DNA of 54,305 nt. Origin: Planctomycetota bacterium. GTDB taxonomy: Bacteria > Planctomycetota > Phycisphaerae > Sedimentisphaerales > Anaerohalosphaeraceae. Positions 43,792-53,018 of the stretch are shown here, one piece after another (position 1 is the first letter of the stretch; each line of letters starts with the position of its first letter). The notes beneath the pieces are model-generated. The model had not been told where the DNA came from. It worked only from the letters and a program-made list of their open reading frames with translations, and searched no databases. Made by a program: the position numbers and the translations under genes. The stretch is taken from contig VRUI01000027.1 of the NCBI GenBank assembly GCA_019456225.1, forward strand, positions 1-54,305. The letters are read 5' to 3'.

Positions 43792-45267
43792 CTATCGAGA
43801 AGCCTTTAGTACGATGCGTCGATAGCTAAACAGTGCTGGTTTTCCGTTGTCTTTTATTTCAAGGATAATATGCTGCGGCAAAGTTTTGTCTTTAAAGCCG
43901 GGCGCGATACAAGTCGCTGTCTCGCTGTCAGCGTTTGTGATCTTTACTGGCAAGTTCATACGCGATTTGCCTGCACCTGGATAATGGAACCATCGGTAAG
44001 TCAACTTATCTCCGTCAGGGTCGCTGGACCCAGCGGCAGAGAGGGTGATTTGTTGACCTGCCTTGACAGGCAAATTGATCTGGCCCTTGCCTCCAATGCC
44101 ATTGACAACGACAATCGGATTATGATTTGCATTTTTGTACGGCTGGACACACCAGTCCATTCTCGCCGCGAAATCATGCTGATAAGCCTGACGCCATCTC
44201 CAAATAGTAGCCTGATTAGAGGTATATGTTTTGCCGTTTTCGACAGTAACCGTATCTTTGTTGGCATTGTTATCTGTCCAGCATGGACGAGTTTCTCCAG
44301 GAAATTGGCAATGTTTATAACGTCCGCCCCAGCCGCCGTAATCAGGCCGAACATGCCAGCATAAACCATTTTGAACCAGCCCTATGTAAGAAGGAGTGTC
44401 ACCTTCCATGATATATGCGGTTCTCGGATACAGTTGGCCCAGGGGCCCGTGATTTTTAATGATATTTTCAGTCAGCCATGGATTGTCGACCAACTCGAAT
44501 TTATGCATGGGGCCATTTTTATAGTGACGGTCGCCGGAAATACCAGTCCATGTTGCACGGTAATATTCTTTCCAACTGGTGCTTGGCGAAACGATATAAA
44601 ATAAATTTGGAAATTCGCGTCTTAGCCATGCACCCGCATCGTCCTGATCCGATATTGTGTACACACGCAGGGTGCTGACGATTTTATTCAGTTCGTCGGG
44701 ATATTTGTCCCTGGCATCAACTAAGGCCTGGGCCAGTGTATTTGCACCTCCCCAAACTGAAACCCAAAGCGGCCGGGAGTCGTTTTTTCTTGCTGCGTTG
44801 AGGAGTAATTGTGCTCCGATGCTGGACTTGCCTTTGGCAACACCAGCCATACCATAGTTAACCTGGCCGGAAGCAACAACATCGTCGATCGACTGAGCAG
44901 TGGGGAAATCGGATGCATGCAGCAGCAGATTCGTGCGGACTTTTCCATAGGCAGCAACGGACCGATGTATTAAGTCCTCTCGCGGTTTGGTTTTCAAGTG
45001 ATGTGAGGTTGTCGCGACAATGCCTTCGATGTCATATTCGTTTGCATAGACTAAAAATCTGACCAGTGATTGTTCGTCATCAGGTTCGTTAGCAATATCG
45101 GAAAGGACAAAGACACGTTGCTTGACAGATTTACTTTCCTCTTTTTCACTAACCGTAGCTTCTTGAGAAAAAACAGGTGCAGTCAGGCTCAGGATGGCAC
45201 AGATCAATAAGCTATAAAGAACATGGAGTGAATTTCCATGAGATGGCTTTACAAAACAATTAATCAT
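43792..45267 (-). CDS. Exported DUF1593 / Sde182-like nucleoside-hydrolase-fold protein
   Basis: A 491-residue protein with AAGGA site; a hydrophobic signal segment (VLYSLLICAILSLTAPVFSQ) follows a short N-terminal tail. The first domain has the nucleoside-hydrolase-like aspartate cluster VFVLSDIANEPDDEQSLVRF and continues with GIVATTSHHLKTKPREDL and LWVSVWGGANTLAQALVDAR, all typical of DUF1593. The C-terminal 100 residues are the Sde182-type sandwich (KAGQQITLSAAGSSDPDGDK, LTYRWFHYPGAGK). The family was named for a cellulose-binding protein of Saccharophagus; its substrate is unknown. It is followed on the same strand by nothing in the window, and the sulfatase at 45341 lies 73 bp upstream. 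Confidence 0.8.
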   Translation of the reverse strand: MINCFVKPSHGNSLHVLYSLLICAILSLTAPVFSQEATVSEKEESKSVKQRVFVLSDIANEPDDEQSLVRFLVYANEYDIEGIVATTSHHLKTKPREDLIHRSVAAYGKVRTNLLLHASDFPTAQSIDDVVASGQVNYGMAGVAKGKSSIGAQLLLNAARKNDSRPLWVSVWGGANTLAQALVDARDKYPDELNKIVSTLRVYTISDQDDAGAWLRREFPNLFYIVSPSTSWKEYYRATWTGISGDRHYKNGPMHKFELVDNPWLTENIIKNHGPLGQLYPRTAYIMEGDTPSYIGLVQNGLCWHVRPDYGGWGGRYKHCQFPGETRPCWTDNNANKDTVTVENGKTYTSNQATIWRWRQAYQHDFAARMDWCVQPYKNANHNPIVVVNGIGGKGQINLPVKAGQQITLSAAGSSDPDGDKLTYRWFHYPGAGKSRMNLPVKITNADSETATCIAPGFKDKTLPQHIILEIKDNGKPALFSYRRIVLKASR

Positions 45268-45340
45268 TTGACTTCCTTATTAGTTTTATTTCATGGAATT
45301 AGTTAGGTCGATGAGTTATCCATAACCGATAATAGCGTTA

Positions 45341-46912
45341 TCACTCCCCATATGGTTTCGGATCATTTTCTTTTGCTGAAAACGATTTTACCGGGTATTC
45401 CGTCGGTTGTGACGGCTTGGTGTAGGCGCGCCATCCAGGCCCTCTCTCGGTCGACAGCTGCTTCGCATTCTGCATGTCAGCTATCTCTTCCGGCGTCATA
45501 CGCGCGTCAGCCGCGTTAACCCGTTTCAGGTATCCTTCCATCTTCTTCAGCAACTCATCTCGTTTTTTCGGCAGCTTTTCCGACAAGTCATGCCATTCGT
45601 ATGGATCGTCCTTTACGTTGAAAAGCAGTACTTCACTGTCATTATAATAGTTCTTCATTAACTTGAAGTCGCCTGTGCGAATCGCCGATTGCCGGCGTGT
45701 GCCAGCCCAGTTTTTTCCCGCTGGACAGTGAAAAATCAAACCTTCCGGCATACCGCTGCGCTGCACATCACCAGTGCCTTTCGTTTTGAATAGCGGCTTT
45801 AAACTTCCGCCATCCAGCTCTTTCGGTAATGGTTTTTTTGCAGATGCAAGCTCATGAATAGTCGGCCACAGATCGCAGCCCCAGACCAATGTGTCACTGT
45901 GCGTATTAGCCGGAATTCCCGGCCCGGCGGCCAGCATAGGTACTCGGATACCGCCTTCCATGAAGATAAACTTGCCGCGGCGAAGCGGCATGTTCACTTT
46001 GTGGCTTTTCTTATTGATTGCTACGGCACCATTATCCGCCATGAAAAAGATGTAGGTATTATCTTCGATCCCAAGTTCCTTAAGCTTATCCAAGACAATG
46101 CCAATACCAGTATCAAGATCTTCGGTACACGCACCGAATTCCGGTCGGTAATGCCATTTGCCACGTTTCTTTTTTTCATACTTCTCCTGCGTTTCAGCAA
46201 GTGCCATCAACCCCCCGTGCACCGCGTAATGCGATATCTGAAGGTAAAACGGTTTGTCTGCTTTTACCTGTTCGTCCAAAAACTTACAGGCTTTGCGCGA
46301 CAGGCTGAAAATACGCTTCGGATCGTCCGCAGGCAATGGAATCGGTTTCACTTTCGGTTTGCGGACACCTCGCTTGAGACAATTACCTTCAGGGTTGCCC
46401 GTGGCACCTGTGTTAACATCATAGCCCACTTCGTCGGGATTCGGCCACTGGTGCCATTTGCCAAGATGGGCAGTGACGTACCCCTGCCCAGTCTGCTTCA
46501 GCATTTTGGGTATTGAAAGTGACGCACTGATCCGTTTTTTGGCTTCCGGATAGCGCACATAATTATCAGTGTGCATAAGGCGCGCTGGGCTCTTGCCATA
46601 TTGAATTGCACTACGCGTTGGCGAACACATCGCCGCGGGACTGTACGCATTGGAAAAACGCATCCCACGCTTCGCCAATCGCTCAAGATTCGGCGTCTCA
46701 ATAAAATCACTCTTCGATGCCGGATTGTTCGGATCCATCGCAACTGATGTGCCTGTCCAGCCTTGGTCGTCGCTTAAGATCAGTATGAAGTTGGGAGGCG
46801 TTGCGGCAGTCAAGTCGTTGTTAGTTGCCAGATCAGCGGGTTTGTTTGCCATGCCGAGCAGCAGGGATGTTGCGCTTATTCCTGCCAGTTTAATAAAATC
46901 TCTTCTTTTCAT
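45341..46912 (-). CDS. Type I sulfatase, Tat-exported
   Basis: A 523-residue protein. The N-terminus MKRRDFIKLAGISATSLLLG has a twin-arginine motif (RRDFIK). The metal site starts with LILSDDQGW (Asp48, Asp49), and the catalytic signature is CSPTR with Cys96 to be converted to formylglycine. LGKWHQ near 155 and FMADNGAVA near 295 are further expected motifs, and DDPYEWHDLSEK marks the C-terminal subdomain. It should hydrolyse sulfate esters of a glycan in the periplasm; the exact sulfatase subfamily cannot be fixed by eye. It is divergent from the sulfatase operon at 47382, and together with the DUF1593 gene downstream it may form a two-gene unit. Confidence 0.85.
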   Translation of the reverse strand: MKRRDFIKLAGISATSLLLGMANKPADLATNNDLTAATPPNFILILSDDQGWTGTSVAMDPNNPASKSDFIETPNLERLAKRGMRFSNAYSPAAMCSPTRSAIQYGKSPARLMHTDNYVRYPEAKKRISASLSIPKMLKQTGQGYVTAHLGKWHQWPNPDEVGYDVNTGATGNPEGNCLKRGVRKPKVKPIPLPADDPKRIFSLSRKACKFLDEQVKADKPFYLQISHYAVHGGLMALAETQEKYEKKKRGKWHYRPEFGACTEDLDTGIGIVLDKLKELGIEDNTYIFFMADNGAVAINKKSHKVNMPLRRGKFIFMEGGIRVPMLAAGPGIPANTHSDTLVWGCDLWPTIHELASAKKPLPKELDGGSLKPLFKTKGTGDVQRSGMPEGLIFHCPAGKNWAGTRRQSAIRTGDFKLMKNYYNDSEVLLFNVKDDPYEWHDLSEKLPKKRDELLKKMEGYLKRVNAADARMTPEEIADMQNAKQLSTERGPGWRAYTKPSQPTEYPVKSFSAKENDPKPYGE

Positions 46913-47381
46913 GGAGTGCCTTTATTTTAAAGTCTATTTGCCATTCAACCTGAGATTTCCCATATAACCTTATATATTTCAGCTCAGCTACGCCGCTAAG
47001 CCTCTTTTCCAATAGAATACCAGATTGACCTCAAAAACTCAAGCTTTCCAGCTTCATTTTCAGGGCTATCGCATGAAATGGGGCTGATCAGGGTGGAAAA
47101 TGGGCATTTTGACATTGAGTGCGTTGCTCAATACGCTCAAAATTCCCGTGAACGGTTACGTATCCTGAAAAAGTAAAGAAACTGCAGGTTATTTATGACA
47201 CCTACGCTAATTTAAAGCGAAGTGCCCCGGTAATTAAATTTTAAAATAAAACCTGATTTGCATTTTATTTGATTTTATGAGATAATTGTTTGCTGTTTGA
47301 TGCCCATGCAAATCTTATTACTTGTTTGGGTTTCATAAAGGACATGTTATATCTAAAAGATTGATTTAAGGATTTGTTTTC
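46913..47381. promoter_or_regulatory. Divergent intergenic region between sulfatase genes
   Basis: These 469 bp separate two start codons pointing outward, so promoters for both directions must lie here. The one clear structured element is the exact 58-bp repeat at 47102-47159. The section 47200-47370 is A/T-rich and suits a promoter for the rightward operon. No operator palindrome and no small gene were recognised. Confidence 0.5.
47102..47159 (+). repeat. 58-bp exact repeat, copy 2
   Basis: Identical to 12631-12688 over all 58 bases. It lies in the divergent sulfatase promoter region, 222 bp before the operon's first start codon. Perfect identity across 34 kb points to a recent move or to gene conversion. 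Confidence 0.85.
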
Positions 47382-48860
47382 ATGAGAAGCTTGATAGTTA
47401 TTTTTAGTTTGGTCGTTTGCCTGTTTATGTCTGGATGTTTTGAGTCCGCCGCTGTCGTTGATAAAGACGGCCTTTCCAAACCAAACGTATTGTTTATCGC
47501 CGTCGACGATCTAAACGACTGGGTAAACTGTATAGGCGGACGTCAAGGGGTCCATACACCAAACCTTGACAGACTCGCCGGAATGGGCGTCCTGTTCACA
47601 AACGCCCATTGTTCAGCATCTGCCTGCAATCCCTCACGTGCCAGCATAATGACCGGCGTCAGGCCCTCTACCTCGGGCGTATATTATAACGGCCAGAGCT
47701 GGCGACAGTCTGAGGCAATGAAAGACGCCATTACTCTCCCCGAGTTTTTCCGTGGAAAAGGCTATTCGGCTGTAGGCGGAGGAAAGATTTTCCATTGCCT
47801 GAGCTGGATCACCAAAGGCTATGGCAAACAGCGAAATGACCCGGATATATGGGATGACTATTTCCCGTCAAAGACTCAGCCGATGCCAGAAGCGGCCTGG
47901 CCCGAAGGCGTAGAAAAACGCGACGGCGGTTATGTTCACTGGAAAGGTTTTGGCGGTGCCGGAATCAAAGGCAGGCCCTCACATTTCTTTGACTGGCTCG
48001 CTCTGGATAAAGAAGACAGTGAGATGGCCGACTACAAAGTCGTTGACTGGGCGATAAGCGAGCTTAACAAAAAGCACGACAAACCCTTCTTTCAGGCCGT
48101 CGGCATTTTCCGCCCGCACATCCCCTGGTTCGTACCGCAGAAATACTTCGACCTTTATCCGCTCGATAAGCTTAAACTCCCCGAGATACTCGAAGGCGAC
48201 CTCGACGACTGCTCGGAAATCGGCCAGAAATTCTGCAGAAGAAACTGGCAGACATGGCTTGTCAAACACGACAAGTGGAAAGAAGCCGTCCAGGGATATC
48301 TTGCCAGTATTAGCTTTGCCGACGCCCAGCTCGGCCGCCTCCTCGACGCATTCGAGGCCAGCGACTACGCAGACAACACCGTAATCGTCCTATGGAGCGA
48401 CCACGGAATGCATATCGGAGAAAAGGAACACTGGGAAAAATTCACGCTTTGGGAAGAGTCTACTCGTGTTCCGCTTATGATCGCTGGTCCTTCAATTAAA
48501 CAGCCTGGGCGAAAAAGCAACCAATCCGTCAGCCTCCTGGACGTATTCCCGACACTCGTAGAATTATGCGGATATGAAACATTCGATCAACTCGAAGGAC
48601 AAAGCCTCGTAAACCTCCTGCATGACCCTGCGGCCACGCGTAAGCGTCCGGCGATAACAACATGGGGCAGGAACAATCACGCCGTCAGAACCGAACGATG
48701 GCGTTACATCCATTACAAAAACGGTGATCAGGAACTTTACGACCATAACAACGATCCCGACGAATATCACAACCTTGCAGGCGATAAAAAACACGCACCG
48801 CTGATGAAAGAACTCGCCCAGTGGCTCCCGAAAATAAACGCTGATAATGTAGGAAGGTAA
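47382..48860 (+). CDS. Iduronate-2-sulfatase-like lipoprotein sulfatase
   Basis: A 492-residue protein with AAGGA site and lipoprotein signal ending LFMSG-Cys19. NVLFIAVDDLNDWVNCIGG, HTPNLDRLAGMGVLFTNAHC and ACNPSRASIMTG (Cys82 in C-x-P-x-R) followed by KGYSAVGGGKIFHC are characteristic of the iduronate-2-sulfatase-like (S1_7) group widespread in Planctomycetes. IVLWSDHGMHIGEKEHWEKF and the final DPDEYHNLAGDKKH are intact. It is expected to remove 2-O-sulfate from uronic acids or a similar position; substrate transfer from the human enzyme is only an inference. First gene of a three-sulfatase operon; the next gene begins 43 bp downstream. Confidence 0.85.
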   Translation: MRSLIVIFSLVVCLFMSGCFESAAVVDKDGLSKPNVLFIAVDDLNDWVNCIGGRQGVHTPNLDRLAGMGVLFTNAHCSASACNPSRASIMTGVRPSTSGVYYNGQSWRQSEAMKDAITLPEFFRGKGYSAVGGGKIFHCLSWITKGYGKQRNDPDIWDDYFPSKTQPMPEAAWPEGVEKRDGGYVHWKGFGGAGIKGRPSHFFDWLALDKEDSEMADYKVVDWAISELNKKHDKPFFQAVGIFRPHIPWFVPQKYFDLYPLDKLKLPEILEGDLDDCSEIGQKFCRRNWQTWLVKHDKWKEAVQGYLASISFADAQLGRLLDAFEASDYADNTVIVLWSDHGMHIGEKEHWEKFTLWEESTRVPLMIAGPSIKQPGRKSNQSVSLLDVFPTLVELCGYETFDQLEGQSLVNLLHDPAATRKRPAITTWGRNNHAVRTERWRYIHYKNGDQELYDHNNDPDEYHNLAGDKKHAPLMKELAQWLPKINADNVGR

Positions 48861-48903
48861 CGATCCGCAGATAACCGCTAATTATTATTTAAGCGAGAAA
48901 AAC

Positions 48904-50889
48904 ATGATTAACAGAAGAGATTTTCTAAAACGTTCAGGATTCGCAGCTGCAGCCTTTGCCGGCCTAACCCGCACCTCACCTGCGGCCCGCCATAAGGAAC
49001 GCCCGAACATTCTTTTTATCACAACAGACTACCAGGCAGGAGATGATGGCCCTACCCTCGGAAGCCCGTTCCTCGACATGCCTGCACTAAAGAGGCTCTG
49101 CGACGACGGCGTCGTCTTCAAACGCCACTACAGCACCTCCCCGATTTGCATCCCCGCTCGTTTCACCTGGATCAGCGGCATGTATCCCCATTACCACAGG
49201 AACTGGGACAACTACGGCATCTGGCTGAAAGAGGGCACTCCGATTCTAATGGAAGAACTCGTCAAATCTGGCTACCAGACACTCGGAATCGGCAAGATGC
49301 ACTTTTCACCATGGGACCGACTCGCAGGTTTCCAAAGACGCATCATCGCTGACTGCAAAGGCGCTTCCTTCAAAGAGGACGATTACGGCAAATTCCTAAA
49401 GAGCAAAGGCTTTAAATACAACCGTCTTGAATACTGCCCGCTTGTTAAATGGGAAATGCCCGAAGTCTATGACTGGCAGTGGGACGAATCGCTCCACATC
49501 GACGCATTCGTTGGCGACAACGCCGTCGAAGTAATCGAAAAGGACCAGTTAAGGGGACCGTGGTTTATGTGGGTCTCTTTCAACGGCCCGCACAATCCAT
49601 GGAACCCGCCGGCAAAGTATAGCGACCAGTACAAGAAAATGGACCTTCCGCCTGCAAATGCTACAAAAGGCGAACTTCTGGATAAACCCGCCGACCAGAC
49701 CTCCTTACGGTATAACTACACCAGATCCGTATCCGATTACATAGATCAGAACCCTGAAAGACATGACGAGATCATAGCCCGCATCCGCGCAGGTCATTTC
49801 GGCGGACTGACATTCATTGACCGCAAGATCGAAAACATCCTCGCCGCCCTCGACAAAAAGGATCTCACCAAAGACACGATTATTATCTTCTCCGCAGACC
49901 ACGGCTGTCACCTCGGCGACCACCATAGCATACACAAAGGAAGCCATTACCGGCGTTCGGCGCATGTCCCGTTCGTGGTGCATTGCCCGGCACGATACAA
50001 AGCCGCCGAGACCGAAGGCCTTTCCAGCCACGTCGACCTCATGCCGACCTTACTCGATATCGCCGGCGCACCTGTCCCCGAATCTCTCGAAGGCGTAAAT
50101 CTAACACCTATGATAACCGGAAAAGCAAAATCCGTTCAAGACGAAGTCTTCATAGAAGTCAGAAAAACCACCTCGATCATCACAGGCGACTGGAAACTCG
50201 GAGTAGACACCCAGCACCACCAGGGCGACATGTACAACCTCAAGAATGACCCGCTCGAACAGGTCAATCTATACGATAATCCGAAGTATGCGAAAATTCA
50301 AAAAAAGCTCCTCGAAAAAATATTCGCCTTCCAGCCCGCTGTCAAGGAAAAACTTGATGCCGGCAAATATCAGGACTTTATCGAAAAACCAAGCTACACC
50401 TTAAAGAACGGCCAGATGCTAAAGAACATTGAAGCTCCGTATCACCCGGGCAAATCTTTCAAGATCACCGCGACCTTCGACAACGCAAAAGTCTCACAGC
50501 TTCAAGGCCCTATCCTTGTCCAGCAGGATATGTCCACACACGGTTACGCCCTCTATGCAAAGGACGGTGCGATATGCTTCGCCTTGAGATGCTGGAAAAG
50601 CACCTCCCTGATAGAAGACAAACTTCCCACAGACGAAATCGTAAAAACCATACAGGTAAAGGTTAACAAGGATTCCTCCGGTACGCTTAAAATAAATGGC
50701 AAGGAAACGGTCTCTTTCCGCATGAACGAATTCGCCGACGGTTTCCCCGTCCAACCCGGCAGCAAACGCATCATGGCCGGCATCGTCACAGCCGGTAAAT
50801 GCCCGCCGTGGCACAGACCCATGGGTGATTACGATAAAAAAGCCGCCTTTAAAGGCCCTTTGAAAGAAATAAAAATAGAGTTGTCCTAG
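48904..50889 (+). CDS. Sulfatase with C-terminal LamG/DUF1080-like domain, Tat-exported
   Basis: A 661-residue protein. MINRRDFLKRSGFAAAAFAG is a twin-arginine signal. The sulfatase domain fills residues about 33-500: NILFITTDYQAGDDG, the signature STSPICIPARFTWISG (Cys82), GIGKMHFSPWDR, and IIFSADHGCHLGDHHSIHKG. The last 150 residues (FKITATFDNAKVSQLQGPIL, DGAICFALRCWKS, VKVNKDSSGTLKINGKETVS) are a lectin-like sandwich found on many planctomycete sulfatases and probably help bind the polysaccharide. It is the second gene of the operon, with 43 bp before and 57 bp after. The ribosome site is GCGAGA-like and weak. Confidence 0.85.
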   Translation: MINRRDFLKRSGFAAAAFAGLTRTSPAARHKERPNILFITTDYQAGDDGPTLGSPFLDMPALKRLCDDGVVFKRHYSTSPICIPARFTWISGMYPHYHRNWDNYGIWLKEGTPILMEELVKSGYQTLGIGKMHFSPWDRLAGFQRRIIADCKGASFKEDDYGKFLKSKGFKYNRLEYCPLVKWEMPEVYDWQWDESLHIDAFVGDNAVEVIEKDQLRGPWFMWVSFNGPHNPWNPPAKYSDQYKKMDLPPANATKGELLDKPADQTSLRYNYTRSVSDYIDQNPERHDEIIARIRAGHFGGLTFIDRKIENILAALDKKDLTKDTIIIFSADHGCHLGDHHSIHKGSHYRRSAHVPFVVHCPARYKAAETEGLSSHVDLMPTLLDIAGAPVPESLEGVNLTPMITGKAKSVQDEVFIEVRKTTSIITGDWKLGVDTQHHQGDMYNLKNDPLEQVNLYDNPKYAKIQKKLLEKIFAFQPAVKEKLDAGKYQDFIEKPSYTLKNGQMLKNIEAPYHPGKSFKITATFDNAKVSQLQGPILVQQDMSTHGYALYAKDGAICFALRCWKSTSLIEDKLPTDEIVKTIQVKVNKDSSGTLKINGKETVSFRMNEFADGFPVQPGSKRIMAGIVTAGKCPPWHRPMGDYDKKAAFKGPLKEIKIELS

Positions 50890-50946
50890 TTTATTTAACT
50901 TGATCTCAAGTAGAGCATATATATTTAATTTATCGGAGAAAGAACA

Positions 50947-52620
50947 ATGCTAAATAGAAGAAATTTCCTCAAGCAGGTTGGTATTTGCACCGTCGGACTC
51001 AGCGTAGCTTCCTGTTCAAACAATAACGAATCATCAAATCCATCAAAACCCAATATCGTTTTGATAATGGCCGACGACATGGGCTATTCAGACATAGGTT
51101 GCTACGGCGGCGAGGTCGACACCCCAAATCTAAACTCCCTCGCAAAACACGGCACACGTTTCAAACAGTTCTACAACGGTGCCCGCTGTTGCCCAACCCG
51201 CGCAAGCCTACTCACCGGTTTATACGCACACCAGACCGGCATCGGCTACATGGTTGATCACGACCGCGGCGTTCCAGGCTACCGGGGCACACTAAACAAC
51301 AATTGCGTTACCATCGCAGAAGTCCTCAAACCCGCAGGCTACAGCACATACATGTCCGGAAAATGGCACGTCGCTTACAATACAAAGCCCGAAGGATCAA
51401 AAGCTCAATGGCCCATTCAAAGAGGCTTCGATAAATTCTACGGCACCATAACCGGCGCAGGCAGTTACTACTATCCAAACACTCTTACCCGTGGCAACGA
51501 CAGCATCGACCACGAAGCCAAAAACGACCCGGACTTCTACTACACCGACAAGATTAGCGACAACGCCGCAGCTTATATAAGCGACCACTTCGCAAAAACT
51601 CCAGACAAACCATTCTTTCAGTACGTCGCATACACCTCACCGCACTGGCCGCTTCATGCCAAAAAAACCGACATCGAAAAATACAAAGGCAAGTTCGATC
51701 AGGGCTGGGATGTTCTCCGCGTCAAACGATACGAAAAAATGGTCAAAATGGGCCTAATCGACAAGGACTGGGACCTCTCCGAACGTGATAGCAGGGTACC
51801 CGCATGGTACGACGTAAAAAACAAAGACTGGCAGAAACGCCGCATGGAAGTCTACGCTGCACAAATTGACTGCATGGACCAGGGCATTGGACGCATCGTA
51901 AAATCCCTCAAAGACGCTGGTCAATTCGAAAACACGCTCATAATGTTCCTCGCCGACAACGGAGGCTGTGCTGAAGATATATCAAAAGGCTGGGAATCCT
52001 TCATAAAGGCAGAAAAAGTAGCCCGCAACCACACCAGAGAGGGCAAAGAAGTAAAATTCTACAATGACGACACCGTCATGCCCGGCGCAGAAGACACCTA
52101 CCAAAGCTACGCTACCCCATGGGCAAACGTCTCTAACGCTCCCTTCAGATATTACAAGCATTACATACACGAAGGCGGAATCTCAACACCGTTCATAGCC
52201 CACTGGCCGAAAAACATAAAACCTGCAAAAGACTGGTACAACTCCCCAGCCCACCTCATCGACATCATGGCCACATGCGTCGATGTCTCAGACGCAAAAT
52301 ACCCCGACACTTTCAAGGGTAAGGATATCCATCCAATGGAAGGAAAATCCCTCCTAAACGCCTTCGCCGGCCAAAAGCCTCAGGACCGTCAACTCTTCTG
52401 GGAGCATGGCGGAAACCGAGGCATGCGAGATGGTAAATGGAAAATAGTCGCACGCGGCTGGAGCGGAAAGTGGGAGCTATACGACATTCAAACCGACCGC
52501 ACCGAGCTAAACGACCTCGCCGGCAAACACCCCGCCCGCGTCGAAAAAATGGACAAAATGTGGTTCGACTGGGCAAACCGCGTAAACGTCATACCATACA
52601 AAAAGGGCCCAACCCAATAG
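50947..52620 (+). CDS. Arylsulfatase-like sulfatase, Tat/lipoprotein signal
   Basis: A 557-residue protein with GGAG site. MLNRRNFLKQVGICTVGLSV joins a twin-arginine motif to a lipobox (VAS-Cys23). NIVLIMADDMGYSDIGCYGG and NGARCCPTRASLLTG (Cys81 of C-x-P-x-R, directly followed by a second cysteine) identify an arylsulfatase of the A/B type. LKPAGYSTYMSGKWHVAY and MFLADNGGCAEDISKGWESF continue the active site, and HYIHEGGISTPFIAHWP and YDIQTDRTELNDLAGKHP complete the fold. The substrate is not predictable; in this context it is probably a sulfated polysaccharide. It is the last gene of the operon and its 3' end overlaps a terminator stem. Confidence 0.85.
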   Translation: MLNRRNFLKQVGICTVGLSVASCSNNNESSNPSKPNIVLIMADDMGYSDIGCYGGEVDTPNLNSLAKHGTRFKQFYNGARCCPTRASLLTGLYAHQTGIGYMVDHDRGVPGYRGTLNNNCVTIAEVLKPAGYSTYMSGKWHVAYNTKPEGSKAQWPIQRGFDKFYGTITGAGSYYYPNTLTRGNDSIDHEAKNDPDFYYTDKISDNAAAYISDHFAKTPDKPFFQYVAYTSPHWPLHAKKTDIEKYKGKFDQGWDVLRVKRYEKMVKMGLIDKDWDLSERDSRVPAWYDVKNKDWQKRRMEVYAAQIDCMDQGIGRIVKSLKDAGQFENTLIMFLADNGGCAEDISKGWESFIKAEKVARNHTREGKEVKFYNDDTVMPGAEDTYQSYATPWANVSNAPFRYYKHYIHEGGISTPFIAHWPKNIKPAKDWYNSPAHLIDIMATCVDVSDAKYPDTFKGKDIHPMEGKSLLNAFAGQKPQDRQLFWEHGGNRGMRDGKWKIVARGWSGKWELYDIQTDRTELNDLAGKHPARVEKMDKMWFDWANRVNVIPYKKGPTQ

Positions 52621-52639
52621 TATTCGGAACCCTTTTTGT
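52598..52639 (+). terminator. Terminator of the sulfatase operon
   Basis: A perfect 10-bp stem, ACAAAAAGGG (52598-52607) with CCCTTTTTGT (52630-52639), encloses the last codons and the stop of the third sulfatase. The A-run and T-run make it usable in both directions. Confidence 0.75.
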
Positions 52640-52722
52640 ATCTGTTTTTGTTATTTTATATTTTTTCAAAAAAGCGGCAATTTAGACTTGCGCGATCCAT
52701 AACTCTTGATAGAATTGCTATT

Positions 52723-52818
52723 ATGACTATAAGACGCAAGGAAATCAAGGATAGTGACCTTAAAGGGTTTAAATATTTCAAGGCAATCTCAAAAATGCTG
52801 GAAAAGCTTCATAAAGCC
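52723..52818 (+). pseudogene. Remnant: N-terminus of an IS4-like transposase
   Basis: ATG 52723 starts MTIRRKEIKDSDLKGFKYFK and then AISKMLEKLHKA, which resembles the N-terminal helix of IS4-type transposases often seen in planctomycetes. After about 32 codons the similarity stops and the frame enters tRNA-derived sequence. The catalytic part is absent. Confidence 0.5.
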
Positions 52819-52854
52819 CCAATTATCCCAGACCCATTGACTTGTAGGTTTTGC

Positions 52855-52908
52855 TATGCCCGAAGGGACTCGAACCCTCAACCTTCGGATCGACAGGCTG
52901 ATGCTCGC
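52855..52908 (-). tRNA. tRNA 3' fragment (T-arm and acceptor half only)
   Basis: Read on the minus strand, GAGGGTTCGAGTCCCTT is a complete T-arm (5-bp stem with one G-U pair, TTCGAGT loop), followed by CGGGCAT as acceptor strand and preceded by an anticodon-arm-like CAGCCTGTCGATCCGA. The D-arm and the 5' acceptor strand are not found upstream, and the anticodon stem pairs poorly. This is a truncated tRNA, perhaps left by integration or deletion at a tRNA attachment site. Confidence 0.4.
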
Positions 52909-52966
52909 GTCATAACCCCTTTATTAACAAGGAGTTACAATGCGTTTTTTGGGCTAAAATGAGGAT

Positions 52967-53018
52967 TACAAGTGAATGACAAGTGAACACTAGTGAGACT
53001 TACAAGTGGTTCACAAGT
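52967..53018. repeat. Short direct repeats of ACAAGTG
   Basis: The heptamer ACAAGTG occurs at 52968, 52979, 53002 and 53012, with a related CACTAGTGAG between. The cluster has no attached gene; it may be an element end or a chance run. Confidence 0.35.

Noticed and set aside
52855-52908. Complete tRNA gene
   Set aside because: The T-arm is good but the D-arm and 5' acceptor strand are absent and the anticodon stem has mismatches.
52636-52962. 108-residue open frame on the plus strand
   Set aside because: It joins terminator sequence, a transposase start and antisense tRNA (RRDSNPQPSDRQADA is a tRNA-derived translation), so it is not a gene.
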